Shown here piece after piece: positions 17,673-26,119 of a stretch of DNA of 64,000 bases. A program made the position numbers and the translations under genes. The stretch spans positions 49,979 through 113,978 of the forward strand of contig JAGNEJ010000006.1 in NCBI GenBank assembly GCA_018003315.1, given 5' to 3'. Each line of letters starts with the position of its first letter. Positions within the stretch are counted from its first letter, which is position 1. The stretch comes from Verrucomicrobiales bacterium. Lineage in GTDB: Bacteria > Verrucomicrobiota > Verrucomicrobiia > Verrucomicrobiales > V1-33. Below the pieces are notes generated by a model that saw nothing but the letters and a program-made list of their open reading frames with translations, made no database searches and had not been told where the DNA came from.

Positions 17673-18455
17673 TCAAAGCGGCGAGGTTAACCTGCGACGC
17701 GGCGTGAGGATTTCCGGTTCTCCCTCCGTGACCAGCACCATGTGTTCAAAATGGGCCGAAGGCCGACCGTCCCTGGTGACGGCTGTCCAGTTGTCACTGC
17801 GCAGAATTTCAACTTCGCCGGTCCCAAGATTCACCATGGGCTCAATGGCCAGCACCATGCCGGCTTCGAGGCGCGTTTTGATTTTGGGATGGGAAAAATT
17901 GGGCACCTCAGGTTTCTCGTGCAGTTTTTTCCCCACTCCGTGCCCGACAAAATTCCTCACCACGGAATACCCGTAGCGCTGGGCGAGTTTTTCCACGCTT
18001 CCGCAGAGGTCCCGCAACGGGCGTCCGGCTCGCGCGTGGTCAATGGCATTGTGCAGCGACTGCTCCGTCACTCTCAGGAGCTGGTGGACTTCGGGTGAAA
18101 CCGCTCCAACCGGAACGGTCGTGGCATTGTCCCCCACCCAGCCGTTTTTGATGACGCCAACATCGATCTTCACGATGTCGCCATTGGATATGATTTTATC
18201 GGCGCGTCCAATTCCGTGAACAATTTCGTGATTCAACGAAATGCAGATATGGCCAGGGAATCCGCGGTAACCAAGAAATGCACTGCGGCACCCGAGTTCG
18301 TCCATGCATTTCGCGGCAGCCGCATCCACCTCGAGCGTGGAAATGCCCGGACGAACCAGGGCGCAAACCTTCGCCAGCACCTCCGCGGCAGTGCTTCCAG
18401 CCAGCCGAAGTCCATCGGCTTCCGCACCTTTGCGAAGAGGAATTCCAGACGACAT
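17673..18455 (-). CDS. map: Methionine aminopeptidase, type I
   Basis: Removes the initiator methionine from nascent proteins. The 260-residue product carries the metal ligands in order: KIDVGV and GDNATT (Asp, Asp), FVGHGVG (His), AIEPMV (Glu) and AHFEHMVLV (Glu), with the substrate-binding NHEIVHGI histidine. Length fits the short type I enzymes without an N-terminal zinc extension. It follows secY by 29 bases, as in many spc clusters, but infA, rpmJ, rpsM, rpsK, rpsD and rpoA do not follow; the next gene is the convergent AAA+ ATPase. Confidence 0.96.
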   Translation of the reverse strand: MSSGIPLRKGAEADGLRLAGSTAAEVLAKVCALVRPGISTLEVDAAAAKCMDELGCRSAFLGYRGFPGHICISLNHEIVHGIGRADKIISNGDIVKIDVGVIKNGWVGDNATTVPVGAVSPEVHQLLRVTEQSLHNAIDHARAGRPLRDLCGSVEKLAQRYGYSVVRNFVGHGVGKKLHEKPEVPNFSHPKIKTRLEAGMVLAIEPMVNLGTGEVEILRSDNWTAVTRDGRPSAHFEHMVLVTEGEPEILTPRRRLTSPL

Positions 18456-18484
18456 GGATCGGACTGGGGCCGTCGCTTCGGGAA

Positions 18485-19990
18485 TTATTTCCCGTCGGGA
18501 CTTCCGCCAAACATGTAGTAGCTGGCTGCGGCAATGATGAGCACTGCAAACAGCACGTAAAGCCAGACCATGCGGACACCGGACCCCGTGCCTGCGGACT
18601 GGCCGCTGGAATCGTAGCGTCCGCGGATCCGACCCTTGCGGAGGAATCCATCATAGTGCCGCTGCAGCAGATGCGTTTCCACCTGGCGCATCAGATCCAG
18701 GAGCACGCCAACCAGAATCAAAATGCTGGTGCCGCCAAAAAACTGGGCAACGATCGGCTCGATCTGTCCGGTGTATGTCAGGATTTGCGGGATGATCGCG
18801 ACCAGCGTCAGGAACAAAGCCCCCGCAAATGTCAGCCGAGTCATCGTGAAATCCAGAAAGTCCGAGGTGGGCTTTCCGGGACGAACGCCGGGAATATATC
18901 CGCCATTCCCCTTGAGATCTTCCGCCACCTGGGTCGGCTGGAACATGGTGGCCACCCAGAAATAAGCGAAGAAGAAAATGAGCACCGCATAGATGCACCA
19001 GTGCACGGGTCCGTTGTCCTGCATGAAATGATAAAAATTCTGCGCCCACGGAGCCTGGCTGAGCTGGCTGATGATCATCGGCGGGAACGAGATGATGGCG
19101 CTGGCAAAAATGATGGGCATGATGCCGGAATAGTTCAGGCGCAGCGGCAGGTGCGTGGACTGACCGCCGTACATTTTCCGCCCGACCATGCGCTTGGCAT
19201 ACTGGACCGGCACCTTTCGAGTGGCCTGCGTCAGCGCAATGATCGCCATGATCGACAAAATGAAGGCCAGGAAAAAGACCACGACCATGATGGCGCTGGT
19301 CGGAGTCGAGGTTTGGAAATTAAGGTACTTCCGGAAGGTCGTGACGATGGCTCCCGGCAGGTCGGACAGAATGTTCACCGTGATGATGAGCGACGTTCCG
19401 TTGCCAATGCCCCGTTCGGTGATCTGCTCGCCCAGCCACATCGTAAACATCGTGCCTGCCGTCATGACCAGCACAGCCAGCATCCGGAAGCCGAAACTGT
19501 CATTCGGCACCAGGGCAACTCCCTTCTCCGTGGTGTATTTTTCAAGTCCGGCCAATAGTGGATTCCCAGCCGGATTGACCAGCCCTTTGACGATGAGCCA
19601 GCCCTGCAGGAGGCAAAGCAGGATGGTCAGGTAGCGGGTGTACTGGCTGATTTTCTGGCGTCCGCCCACCTCGCGCGCCTGCTTGCTCAGACGCGGCACC
19701 ACTGCGGTGAGGAGCTGCATCATGATGCTGGCGCTGATGTAGGGCATGATGCCCAGGGCAAGCACCGCACAATTCCTGATGCCGCCGCCGCTGAACACGT
19801 TCAGCAGCGTGCTCACCGCATCTCCGCTTTGTTGTTCCGCGGTGCGCAGCCAGCCCTGGACCACTGCCGGATCCACTCCGGGCAGCGTGATGGCGGCTCC
19901 GATGCGGATGATGGCGATCATCGCCAGAGTGAAGATGATCCGGGAGCGCAGCTCCGGGATCTTGAACATGTTGGCAAAGGCGGAAAGCAT
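18485..19990 (-). CDS. secY: Preprotein translocase subunit SecY
   Basis: Forms the channel of the Sec translocon. The 501-residue, multi-spanning protein shows the family opening (FKIPELRSRIIFTLAMIAIIR), ITLPGVDP, the plug-region segment FSGGGIRNCAVLALGIMPYI, and LTRLTF-type sequences near helices 8-10. It is about 60 residues longer than E. coli SecY, with the extra length in loops and the C-terminal tail. The start ATG 19990 lies 120 bases after rplO across two hairpins, which suggests that its expression is separately tuned. Confidence 0.96.
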   Translation of the reverse strand: MLSAFANMFKIPELRSRIIFTLAMIAIIRIGAAITLPGVDPAVVQGWLRTAEQQSGDAVSTLLNVFSGGGIRNCAVLALGIMPYISASIMMQLLTAVVPRLSKQAREVGGRQKISQYTRYLTILLCLLQGWLIVKGLVNPAGNPLLAGLEKYTTEKGVALVPNDSFGFRMLAVLVMTAGTMFTMWLGEQITERGIGNGTSLIITVNILSDLPGAIVTTFRKYLNFQTSTPTSAIMVVVFFLAFILSIMAIIALTQATRKVPVQYAKRMVGRKMYGGQSTHLPLRLNYSGIMPIIFASAIISFPPMIISQLSQAPWAQNFYHFMQDNGPVHWCIYAVLIFFFAYFWVATMFQPTQVAEDLKGNGGYIPGVRPGKPTSDFLDFTMTRLTFAGALFLTLVAIIPQILTYTGQIEPIVAQFFGGTSILILVGVLLDLMRQVETHLLQRHYDGFLRKGRIRGRYDSSGQSAGTGSGVRMVWLYVLFAVLIIAAASYYMFGGSPDGK

Positions 19991-20014
19991 TTCGGTGAGC
20001 GTTGGTTTCAGAAT

Positions 20015-20031
20015 GCGGCCGGTCAGGCCGC
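20015..20031 (-). promoter_or_regulatory. Leader hairpin just upstream of secY
   Basis: GCGGCC (20015-20020) and GGCCGC (20026-20031) form a perfect 6-bp GC stem with a 5-base loop, 24 bases before the secY ATG. It follows the terminator-like hairpin at 20041-20078 and could affect ribosome access or mRNA stability. Confidence 0.35.
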
Positions 20032-20040
20032 GGGTGTCAA

Positions 20041-20078
20041 AGGAAAAACAGCAAGGCAGACGAGGATGGTCTGCCCTG
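20041..20078 (-). terminator. Intrinsic-terminator-like hairpin between rplO and secY
   Basis: On the minus strand CAGGGCAGAC (20078-20069) pairs with GTCTGCCTTG (20061-20052) through ten pairs including one G-U, with a 7-base loop. It is followed by CTGTTTTTCCTTT. This has all parts of a factor-independent terminator, yet it lies inside the ribosomal protein cluster, 33 bases after rplO and 51 before secY. Confidence 0.6.
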
Positions 20079-20110
20079 CCGCGAAGACTGCATGAAAACT
20101 CCGGCTGACA

Positions 20111-20584
20111 TCAGGCCTGCGCGGGAGCGGGCTTGGGCGGAGCAGCCACGCTGCCGCCAGCCTTTTCAATTTTCTCCTTGGCTGTGGCGCTGATCTTGTG
20201 GGCGACGACTGTGAATTTTTTTGTCAGCGTGCCGTCACCCAGAATCTTGATGCCGTCCCAACTCTTGCCTTTGACCAGCCCGGCCTCACGCAGGGTCTGT
20301 TCGTTGACTTCCGCTCCACTCTCAAATTTTTCCTCCAGCGTGCCGACGTTCACGATGGCAAAGCGCAGCGCCCAGCGTGCATGATTGAAGCCCTTTTTCG
20401 GCAGGCGCCGGTGGATCGGCATCTGGCCACCTTCGAAACCAATTCGGATGGTGCCGCCAGCCCGGGCCTTCTGGCCCTTGTGGCCCTTGCCGGAGGTTTT
20501 TCCGTGGCCGGAACTTTCCCCAATGCCAAGACGCTTGCGGCGATGTTTGGCACCGGGACGGGGAGCTATCGTATTGAGACGCAT
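20111..20584 (-). CDS. rplO: 50S ribosomal protein L15 (uL15)
   Basis: The 157-residue protein begins MRLNTIAPRPGAKHRRKR and contains the L15 signature region KGHKGQKARAGG and FEGGQMPIHRRLPKKGF. It binds 23S rRNA in late large-subunit assembly. Start ATG 20584 has a weak AGGAAA upstream. The C-terminus is Ala/Pro/Lys-rich. No rpmD (L30) fits in the 105-base gap between rpsE and this gene. Confidence 0.97.
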   Translation of the reverse strand: MRLNTIAPRPGAKHRRKRLGIGESSGHGKTSGKGHKGQKARAGGTIRIGFEGGQMPIHRRLPKKGFNHARWALRFAIVNVGTLEEKFESGAEVNEQTLREAGLVKGKSWDGIKILGDGTLTKKFTVVAHKISATAKEKIEKAGGSVAAPPKPAPAQA

Positions 20585-20689
20585 GGTATGTTTCCTGTTG
20601 AATTGGGCCGCCAGCAATCGCTGACTCGGATGGAGTGAAAGAATAGCGTCCGAACCGCGTCAATTGAACGATTCCGAACGTTGGATTGA

Positions 20690-21205
20690 TTAAATTGCCT
20701 GTTTTTCGGCGATTTTCTTGCCGCGGGCCCCAAGGAGCTGCTCCTTGGTGCGCAGCGAGAGGAGGGCTTCGATCGTCGCCTTGACCACATTGCTGGCGTT
20801 CTTCGATCCGAGGTTCTTGGCGATGACATCCTTGATGCCCACAACTTCGCAGACGGCACGGACGTTTTTGCCCGCGATCAATCCGGTGCCAGGACAGGCG
20901 GGTTTGAGCAGAACGCGACCGCCGCCAAATGTTCCCACCACTTCGTGTGGAATGGTGTTTTCCTTGATGTGAATGCGCTGCAGTCGCTTGCGGGAGGCTT
21001 CTGTGGCTTTCTTGATCGCATCGGACACCTCGTTCGCCTTGCCGAAGCCGGTGGCAACGCCGCCATTGCGGTCGCCGGCCACCACCAGTGCGGAAAAGCT
21101 GAACCGGCGTCCGCCTTTCACGACTTTTGCGCAGCGGTTGATCGATACGACCTTCTCTGTGATTTCACCGGCAGGAACAGCGGGAGTTTCAAATTTGTTA
21201 GCCAT
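20690..21205 (-). CDS. rpsE: 30S ribosomal protein S5 (uS5)
   Basis: The 171-residue protein has the S5 double-stranded RNA-binding-like N-terminal domain ([27 protein letters not shown]), the glycine-rich [11 protein letters not shown] segment, and the C-terminal domain with [14 protein letters not shown]. It belongs to the small-subunit body and takes part in decoding fidelity and mRNA unwinding. It lies 14 bases after rplR. The sequence before ATG 21205 is pyrimidine-rich (CCTTTTCCCATCCC), not Shine-Dalgarno-like. Confidence 0.97.
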   Translation of the reverse strand: MANKFETPAVPAGEITEKVVSINRCAKVVKGGRRFSFSALVVAGDRNGGVATGFGKANEVSDAIKKATEASRKRLQRIHIKENTIPHEVVGTFGGGRVLLKPACPGTGLIAGKNVRAVCEVVGIKDVIAKNLGSKNASNVVKATIEALLSLRTKEQLLGARGKKIAEKQAI

Positions 21206-21219
21206 GGGATGGGAAAAGG

Positions 21220-21573
21220 TTAAAATTTAAGTCCGCCTTCACGTGCTGCATCGGCCAGCGCCTTTACTTTGCCGTGGAAGTTGTGGCCGCCGCGGTCAAA
21301 AACCACATTGGTTACGTTGGCCGCTTTGGCCTTCTCGGCGATTTCCTTTCCGACCGCCTGAGCCGTGGCCACATTGGCTTTGGTGGAGGCACCCGCTTTG
21401 ATCAGCGTGGTGGCTGCGGCCAGGGTTTGGCCGGCGACATCGTCAATGATCTGCGCGTAAACATTCCTGTTGGAAAAGCTCACAGCCAAACGGGGACGTT
21501 CCGGCGTGCCGGTAATTTTTTTGCGGATGCGCTTGTGAATGCGCCTGCGGACTGCCTTGCGGTTCAAACTCAT
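21220..21573 (-). CDS. rplR: 50S ribosomal protein L18 (uL18)
   Basis: The 117-residue basic protein begins [19 protein letters not shown] and contains [23 protein letters not shown] and the C-terminal [23 protein letters not shown], all diagnostic of L18, which carries 5S rRNA to the large subunit. Gaps of 26 bases to rplF and 14 to rpsE support a single transcript. Confidence 0.97.
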   Translation of the reverse strand: MSLNRKAVRRRIHKRIRKKITGTPERPRLAVSFSNRNVYAQIIDDVAGQTLAAATTLIKAGASTKANVATAQAVGKEIAEKAKAANVTNVVFDRGGHNFHGKVKALADAAREGGLKF

Positions 21574-21599
21574 GGCGAGATGCGGTGGGAGTGGGTTCG

Positions 21600-22151
21600 T
21601 TACTTGGTCTTCTTGCCTTCCTTGCGGCGGATTTGTTCGCCGGCATAGCGGACGCCCTTGCCTTTGTAGGGTTCCGGCGGGTAATAGCTGCGGATGTCTG
21701 CCGCCAACTGTCCGACGCGCTGCTTGTCGATGCCTTCGATGATGACGCGGACCGGATCGGAGCCGGATTTTTCCAGTGCGGTCACCTTGATGTCCGCGGG
21801 GATCGGGTGGAGCAGCGGATGGCTGAAGCCCAGACCAAGGTCGAGTTTGTCGCCTTTGACGGCCGCGCGGAAGCCGACGCCGTGGATTTCAAGTTCTTTC
21901 TTGAAGCCCTCGGTGACTCCTTTGATCATGTTGGAGATGCAGCGCTGGCTGGTTCCGTGAAGCGCCTTGTGGAAGCGGTCTTCGGCCTTGCGCGCCAGTT
22001 TCAACGTCGCACCTTCCTGGCTGAGCGAGATGCCTGACGGAAGTGTAAACTGCAGTTTGCCCTTGGGGCCTTCAACATGCACGTCGGAGCCCTGCACTTT
22101 CAGCGCAACTTTTGCCGGGACTGTAATGGATTTGTTTCCTACGCGGGACAT
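21600..22151 (-). CDS. rplF: 50S ribosomal protein L6 (uL6)
   Basis: The 183-residue protein begins MSRVGNKSITVPAKV and contains the second L6 domain with the C-terminal signature YYPPEPYKGKGVRYAGE. L6 binds helix 97 of 23S rRNA near the sarcin-ricin loop. Length and order after rpsH fit the spc cluster. Confidence 0.97.
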   Translation of the reverse strand: MSRVGNKSITVPAKVALKVQGSDVHVEGPKGKLQFTLPSGISLSQEGATLKLARKAEDRFHKALHGTSQRCISNMIKGVTEGFKKELEIHGVGFRAAVKGDKLDLGLGFSHPLLHPIPADIKVTALEKSGSDPVRVIIEGIDKQRVGQLAADIRSYYPPEPYKGKGVRYAGEQIRRKEGKKTK

Positions 22152-22190
22152 ATGCGGTTATGGGAAAATTCGTTGTCGAGGGATGGCGGA

Positions 22191-22589
22191 TTACCAGACA
22201 AGGGCGAGCAATTCGCCGCCAACATTTTGTTTTCTCGCCTGTGCGCCGGTCATCAGGCCTTTTGGCGTACTGAGGATGGCGATGCCCATGCCGTTGAGCA
22301 CCCGGGGGATTTCGTCCACCCCGACATACCGGCGCAGACCGGGACTGGAAACCCGCTTCACCTCGTTGAGGATCGGGGCATTCCCGTGGTATTTGGCTTT
22401 CACCTTGATCTGCGGGTGCTTGCCGGTGGTGTCCACCTCATAGTTCCAAATGTAGCCTTCCTCCTGCAGGATGCGGGCGATTTCTGCCTTCATTTTGCTG
22501 TAGGGTGCGGTGAATTCGTCTTTCCTCGCCCGGCTGGCGTTTTTCCAGCGGGTCAGAAAGTCAGAGATGGGGTCAGTGAGAACGGCCAT
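22191..22589 (-). CDS. rpsH: 30S ribosomal protein S8 (uS8)
   Basis: The 132-residue protein starts MAVLTDPISDFLTRWKNASRA and has the C-terminal S8 pattern SSPGLRRYVGVDEIPRVLNGMG followed by ILSTPKGLMTG. S8 binds the central domain of 16S rRNA and in E. coli represses its own operon. Only 55 bases separate it from rplE, so rpsN (S14), normally located here, is absent. Confidence 0.97.
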   Translation of the reverse strand: MAVLTDPISDFLTRWKNASRARKDEFTAPYSKMKAEIARILQEEGYIWNYEVDTTGKHPQIKVKAKYHGNAPILNEVKRVSSPGLRRYVGVDEIPRVLNGMGIAILSTPKGLMTGAQARKQNVGGELLALVW

Positions 22590-22644
22590 GGTAAAAGTGG
22601 TTAGGCTTGCTGGGTGCGCTTCCCGGTGTTTTTTGTGTCAGGCT

Positions 22645-23244
22645 TCAGGCGGCGGCTTCTCCGGAGTCGGTTTTTCCGGCAGAGCCGGCCTTCTGATCGC
22701 GGAAGGGCATGCCCATGGCCCGCAGGAGTTCACGTCCCTCGTCATCGCACGTTGCGGAGGTGACGATGCAGACATCGAATCCCAACGAACGCTTGATCTC
22801 GTCGATTTTGATTTCGGGGAAGATCGACTGGTCCGCCACGCCGAGCGTGTAGTTTCCGTTGCCGTCAAACGCCTTGTGGCTCACCCCGCGGAAGTCGCGA
22901 ATGACCGGAATCGCGATCTTAATCAGGCGCTCCAGAAACTCATACATGATGCGTCCGCGCAGTGTGACCTTCACGCCCACGGCTTCTCCGTCGCGCAGCT
23001 TGAAGTTGGAAATGCTGTTTTTGGACTTGGTGATAACGGGCTTCTGGCCGGTGATGGCAGTGACGTCGGCCACGGCATCCTGCACGGCCTGCTTGCGGTC
23101 GTCCTGGGATCCGACCGAGCAGTTCACCACCACCTTTTCAAGGCGCGGGACCTGGTGAATGTTTGTGCAGCCGAGTTTTTTATGCAGGAAGGGAACGACC
23201 TTTTCCTGGTAGTGCTTTTGAAGATTGGGAACAGCCTTGCTCAT
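22645..23244 (-). CDS. rplE: 50S ribosomal protein L5 (uL5)
   Basis: The 199-residue protein contains LQKHYQEKVVPFL, PRLEKVVVNCSVGS, the KLRDGEAVGVKVTLRG signature and NYTLGVADQSIFPEI. L5 binds 5S rRNA at the central protuberance. An Ala/Glu/Pro-rich C-terminal extension of about 15 residues makes it longer than the usual 180. It follows rplX by 30 bases. Confidence 0.97.
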   Translation of the reverse strand: MSKAVPNLQKHYQEKVVPFLHKKLGCTNIHQVPRLEKVVVNCSVGSQDDRKQAVQDAVADVTAITGQKPVITKSKNSISNFKLRDGEAVGVKVTLRGRIMYEFLERLIKIAIPVIRDFRGVSHKAFDGNGNYTLGVADQSIFPEIKIDEIKRSLGFDVCIVTSATCDDEGRELLRAMGMPFRDQKAGSAGKTDSGEAAA

Positions 23245-23274
23245 GGCGATTGGCGCTTGGGGTGGACAATCAGG

Positions 23275-23550
23275 TTACTTTTTTTTGGCCTTGGCCGGCT
23301 TCTTTTCCTCGGCTTTGGCGGCGATGACTTTCAGATTCGAAACGTGGATCGGCCCTTCGCGTTTCACCAGGCCGGCATTGGGGTTGGTTTGCGATTTGCG
23401 GGTGGCCTTGACGATCATGCGCACGCCTTCCACCAGCGCTTGGTTTTTGGCGGCGATGATCTGCATCACCTGCCCGGTTGCGCCTTTGTGGGCCCCGCTG
23501 ACGACCTGGACCTGGTCGCCCTTTTTGATGTGAAAATTCGGTTTGCTCAT
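23275..23550 (-). CDS. rplX: 50S ribosomal protein L24 (uL24)
   Basis: The 91-residue KOW-domain protein contains [20 protein letters not shown], the KOW motif, followed by [10 protein letters not shown], and ends in an Ala/Lys-rich tail. L24 initiates large-subunit assembly. It lies 43 bases after rplN. Confidence 0.96.
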   Translation of the reverse strand: MSKPNFHIKKGDQVQVVSGAHKGATGQVMQIIAAKNQALVEGVRMIVKATRKSQTNPNAGLVKREGPIHVSNLKVIAAKAEEKKPAKAKKK

Positions 23551-23593
23551 GCTGGAATGGAAATCGTTCGGGATTGATGAAGACGGATCCTGG

Positions 23594-23959
23594 TCAGAGC
23601 ACCTCCGGCGCGAGGGAGACGATCTTCATGAAATTCTTGTCGCGCAGTTCCCGGGCCACCGGACCAAAAATGCGGGTGCCCTTCGGATTTTGATCCTTGT
23701 CGATGACCACAATCGCATTGGTGTCGAAACGAAGAATCGATCCATCATCGCGCCGGATGGGAAAACGGGTGCGCACCACCACTGCGGTGACCACTTCCCC
23801 CTTTTTCACGTTGGCGGTAGGGGTGGATTCACGAATGTGAGCCTTGATGATGTCGCCGATCCTGGCGAAACGGGTCCGCTTGCCCAATACGCCGATCATT
23901 TTGGCCACGCGGGCTCCGGTGTTGTCGGCCACCACCAGTTTTGTTTCCATCTGAATCAT
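23594..23959 (-). CDS. rplN: 50S ribosomal protein L14 (uL14)
   Basis: The 121-residue protein has the family start [18 protein letters not shown] and the motif [17 protein letters not shown]14 sits at the subunit interface. Here it is the first gene of the cluster: rpmC and rpsQ of the S10 operon do not precede it, and a 483-base non-coding region with a terminator-like hairpin lies upstream. The cluster therefore appears to be its own transcription unit. Confidence 0.97.
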   Translation of the reverse strand: MIQMETKLVVADNTGARVAKMIGVLGKRTRFARIGDIIKAHIRESTPTANVKKGEVVTAVVVRTRFPIRRDDGSILRFDTNAIVVIDKDQNPKGTRIFGPVARELRDKNFMKIVSLAPEVL

Positions 23960-24442
23960 AGTCTCGTAGTATCGTTCCGGGTTAGTTAGGAAGACTTGCG
24001 AAACCGTCGCGCAGCAGCGTCAACCTCGCCCCGGCAGACCCGGGGGCATTTTGAGGTGGCTTTGCGATTGGTGACGGTCCAGCATCTTGGGTGAAAGTGA
24101 AAAAGAAACCGGCTCGAAGCGGGCCGGTCTCGGAAAGGGTTGCGACAGTAGAGGCGAAAGTGAACCGCGCAAGTGCTAATCTGAAATTTCGAAACTTTTT
24201 TTCTGCAAGTGAATGGCCTCCCAGTTTCTCTCCGACAGCAGGAACGGCGCATCGCTTTTTTTCTGTCGAAAATTTCCGCGAACACTCCACCTCTGCACCA
24301 TTTCCGTGTTCCCAGCAAGCTGGCGTCTCTCAATACTGAAAAATTCTACTTTTTGCTTGGCATTTTTGTTAATGCGCCTTAAATGTCGGGCACTCTATAG
24401 CAAATTGCTGCTGCCTGCCACCTCAACCGCCCTTTCTCTCCA
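23960..24442. other. Non-coding divergent region between rplN and the hybrid kinase
   Basis: This 483-base stretch is richer in A/T runs than its surroundings and holds no convincing gene on either strand. It must contain the promoters of the spc cluster (minus) and of the kinase (plus). Its clearest structure is the minus-strand terminator-like hairpin at 24091-24131. Short open frames inside lack family resemblance. Confidence 0.6.
24091..24131 (-). terminator. Terminator-like hairpin in the leader of the spc cluster
   Basis: On the minus strand ACCGGC (24128-24123) pairs with GCCGGT (24113-24108), flanked by a further GA/TC pairing across one mismatch, with a 9-base loop. It is followed by TTCTTTTTCACTTTC. 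No gene on this strand ends here, so it is either an attenuator in a long rplN leader or the end of an unrecognised small transcript. Confidence 0.55.
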
Positions 24443-26119
24443 GTGGGAGCCACGCTAGAAAATCCATACATCGACCGCATCCGTGCGGTGAATCGTCATC
24501 TGCGTCAAGCGCTCGATCAAGTGACGGATGGAGTCATGATCCTGGAAGCGGGGCCTTTGGAGTGCGGAGGGCCAGCAGTGATTTATGCGAACGCGGGGGC
24601 CTCGCGCCAAAGCGGGAGAACGGCCGGTGGCCTGCAGGGACTGGCTTTGGGAGCGCTGTTGCCGGAGCCCGCCGTGTCTCGGATGCTCGAATGGCTTTCC
24701 CAGCTGGATACAGGATCTGCGGAAAGAATTTTGCCGCTGCGCCTGGGAGATGGAACCGAGCAGCGCACCCGGTGGTCTGCCACCGCGACCAGGGATGGAG
24801 CGGGGCAGGTCCTGAACTTCACCCTGACATTTTCTCCGGCACAGGAAATGCCACTTGGGGAGACAGCCGGTTCTGTGGTTTCGTCCAGCGAGGAAATTCC
24901 TGCACCTGGCGAATACCATGGAGATACGATTGCCAACCTGCGCGAAGCCGCACGCCGAGTGGCACACGAATTCAACAACGCGCTTACGGCCATCCTCATG
25001 CCGCTGGGCATGGCCAGCCGCATGGCGAAGTCCGATCCTGCGCTGCATGAAAAACTGCAGGTGGCCCAAATTGCGGCTCAGAAAGCGGCGGGTTTGGCCA
25101 AGGATTTCCTCGACTGCTACCGCCCACGGGAAGCCAAAAAAGAGCCGACGGACGTAAGGGACCTGCTTGGAAGAACCCTGCGCCTGGGCACCGTGGCAGA
25201 GGATGTCACCTGGGAGCTTGAAGCCGCCGAAAACCTCTTTCCGGTGATGCTCGACCCTGAACAGATCGACCGGGTGATCTTCAACCTGGTCCGCAATGCC
25301 TGTGATGCCATGAACCACCAGGGGCGGTTCATCGTGAAGGCACAGAATGCCGTGGTGCCGCCGGACTCGCCGCTCCAGTTGCCGCCGGGGGAATATGTTT
25401 CCATCACGGTGCGGGATTTCGGTCCCGGCATCCCCGAGGAACACCGACCACACCTTTTCCACAGCCGCTTCACCACCAAGCCCAACGGCAACGGCTGCGG
25501 CCTGCCAATTTGCTATCAAATCATTCGGAACCACGGCGGCGAAATGTTTGTCAGTTCCAAGGTGAACGTCGGCACCGCCTTTGCCATTTTCCTGCCGGCG
25601 CTCACGGTGCCGGCCTGGGAAACCGAAGCGTGGTTGTCGAGCCAGCCGCCTGAAAAGGCTGCGGACACGGAAGTTCCCGCACCGCCGCAAACGCTGCATG
25701 AGCCGGGGGCCGAGCATTCCTCCGGCAACAACGACCGCCCGCAGTCCCTCCCCAGCCTGCTGATCGTGGAGGATGACGATGCCATCCGCATGATCACCAC
25801 GAAAATTGTCAGCGATCTTGGTTATGATGTCATGGCTGCGGCGGAGGGGGACGAGGCGCTGAACATATTGCGCTCCCGTGCCCAGGAAAACCGTCCGATG
25901 GCCTCCGTGCTGCTGGACTTGAATCTGCGCGGGCGACGCAGCGGCCTGCAGACGTTCGAGGAAATCCAGCGCATGGCACCAGAGACCAGAGTCATCGCCA
26001 CCAGCGGCGATCACGGAAGCCCCGTGGATTTCCAACGGCTTGGGTTCAGCACATTTCTGCCAAAGCCGTACAGCTACGAATCGCTCGATCAGACGCTGCG
26101 CGAAGTTCTCAGTGCCTGA
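24443..26119 (+). CDS. Soluble hybrid histidine kinase with C-terminal receiver domain
   Basis: The 558-residue protein lacks membrane segments. Its N-terminus (about 15-140) looks like a PAS-type sensor (QVTDGVMILE...). The dimerisation/phosphoacceptor helix has AHEFNNALTAI with His at residue 175. The ATPase domain has an N-box NLVRNACDAM, a G1 box DFGPGIP, an F-box FHSRFTTK and a G2 box GNGCGLPIC. After a Pro-rich linker, a receiver domain follows with the acidic EDDD (443-446), phosphoacceptor Asp492 and Lys541. It starts at GTG 24443. No separate regulator gene is adjacent, so output partners are unknown. Its stop overlaps the convergent menH end by 11 bases. Confidence 0.88.
   Translation: MGATLENPYIDRIRAVNRHLRQALDQVTDGVMILEAGPLECGGPAVIYANAGASRQSGRTAGGLQGLALGALLPEPAVSRMLEWLSQLDTGSAERILPLRLGDGTEQRTRWSATATRDGAGQVLNFTLTFSPAQEMPLGETAGSVVSSSEEIPAPGEYHGDTIANLREAARRVAHEFNNALTAILMPLGMASRMAKSDPALHEKLQVAQIAAQKAAGLAKDFLDCYRPREAKKEPTDVRDLLGRTLRLGTVAEDVTWELEAAENLFPVMLDPEQIDRVIFNLVRNACDAMNHQGRFIVKAQNAVVPPDSPLQLPPGEYVSITVRDFGPGIPEEHRPHLFHSRFTTKPNGNGCGLPICYQIIRNHGGEMFVSSKVNVGTAFAIFLPALTVPAWETEAWLSSQPPEKAADTEVPAPPQTLHEPGAEHSSGNNDRPQSLPSLLIVEDDDAIRMITTKIVSDLGYDVMAAAEGDEALNILRSRAQENRPMASVLLDLNLRGRRSGLQTFEEIQRMAPETRVIATSGDHGSPVDFQRLGFSTFLPKPYSYESLDQTLREVLSA

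Noticed and set aside
24213..24458. 81-codon open frame upstream of the hybrid kinase
   Set aside because: It lies in an AT-rich promoter region, has no family features and overlaps the kinase start.
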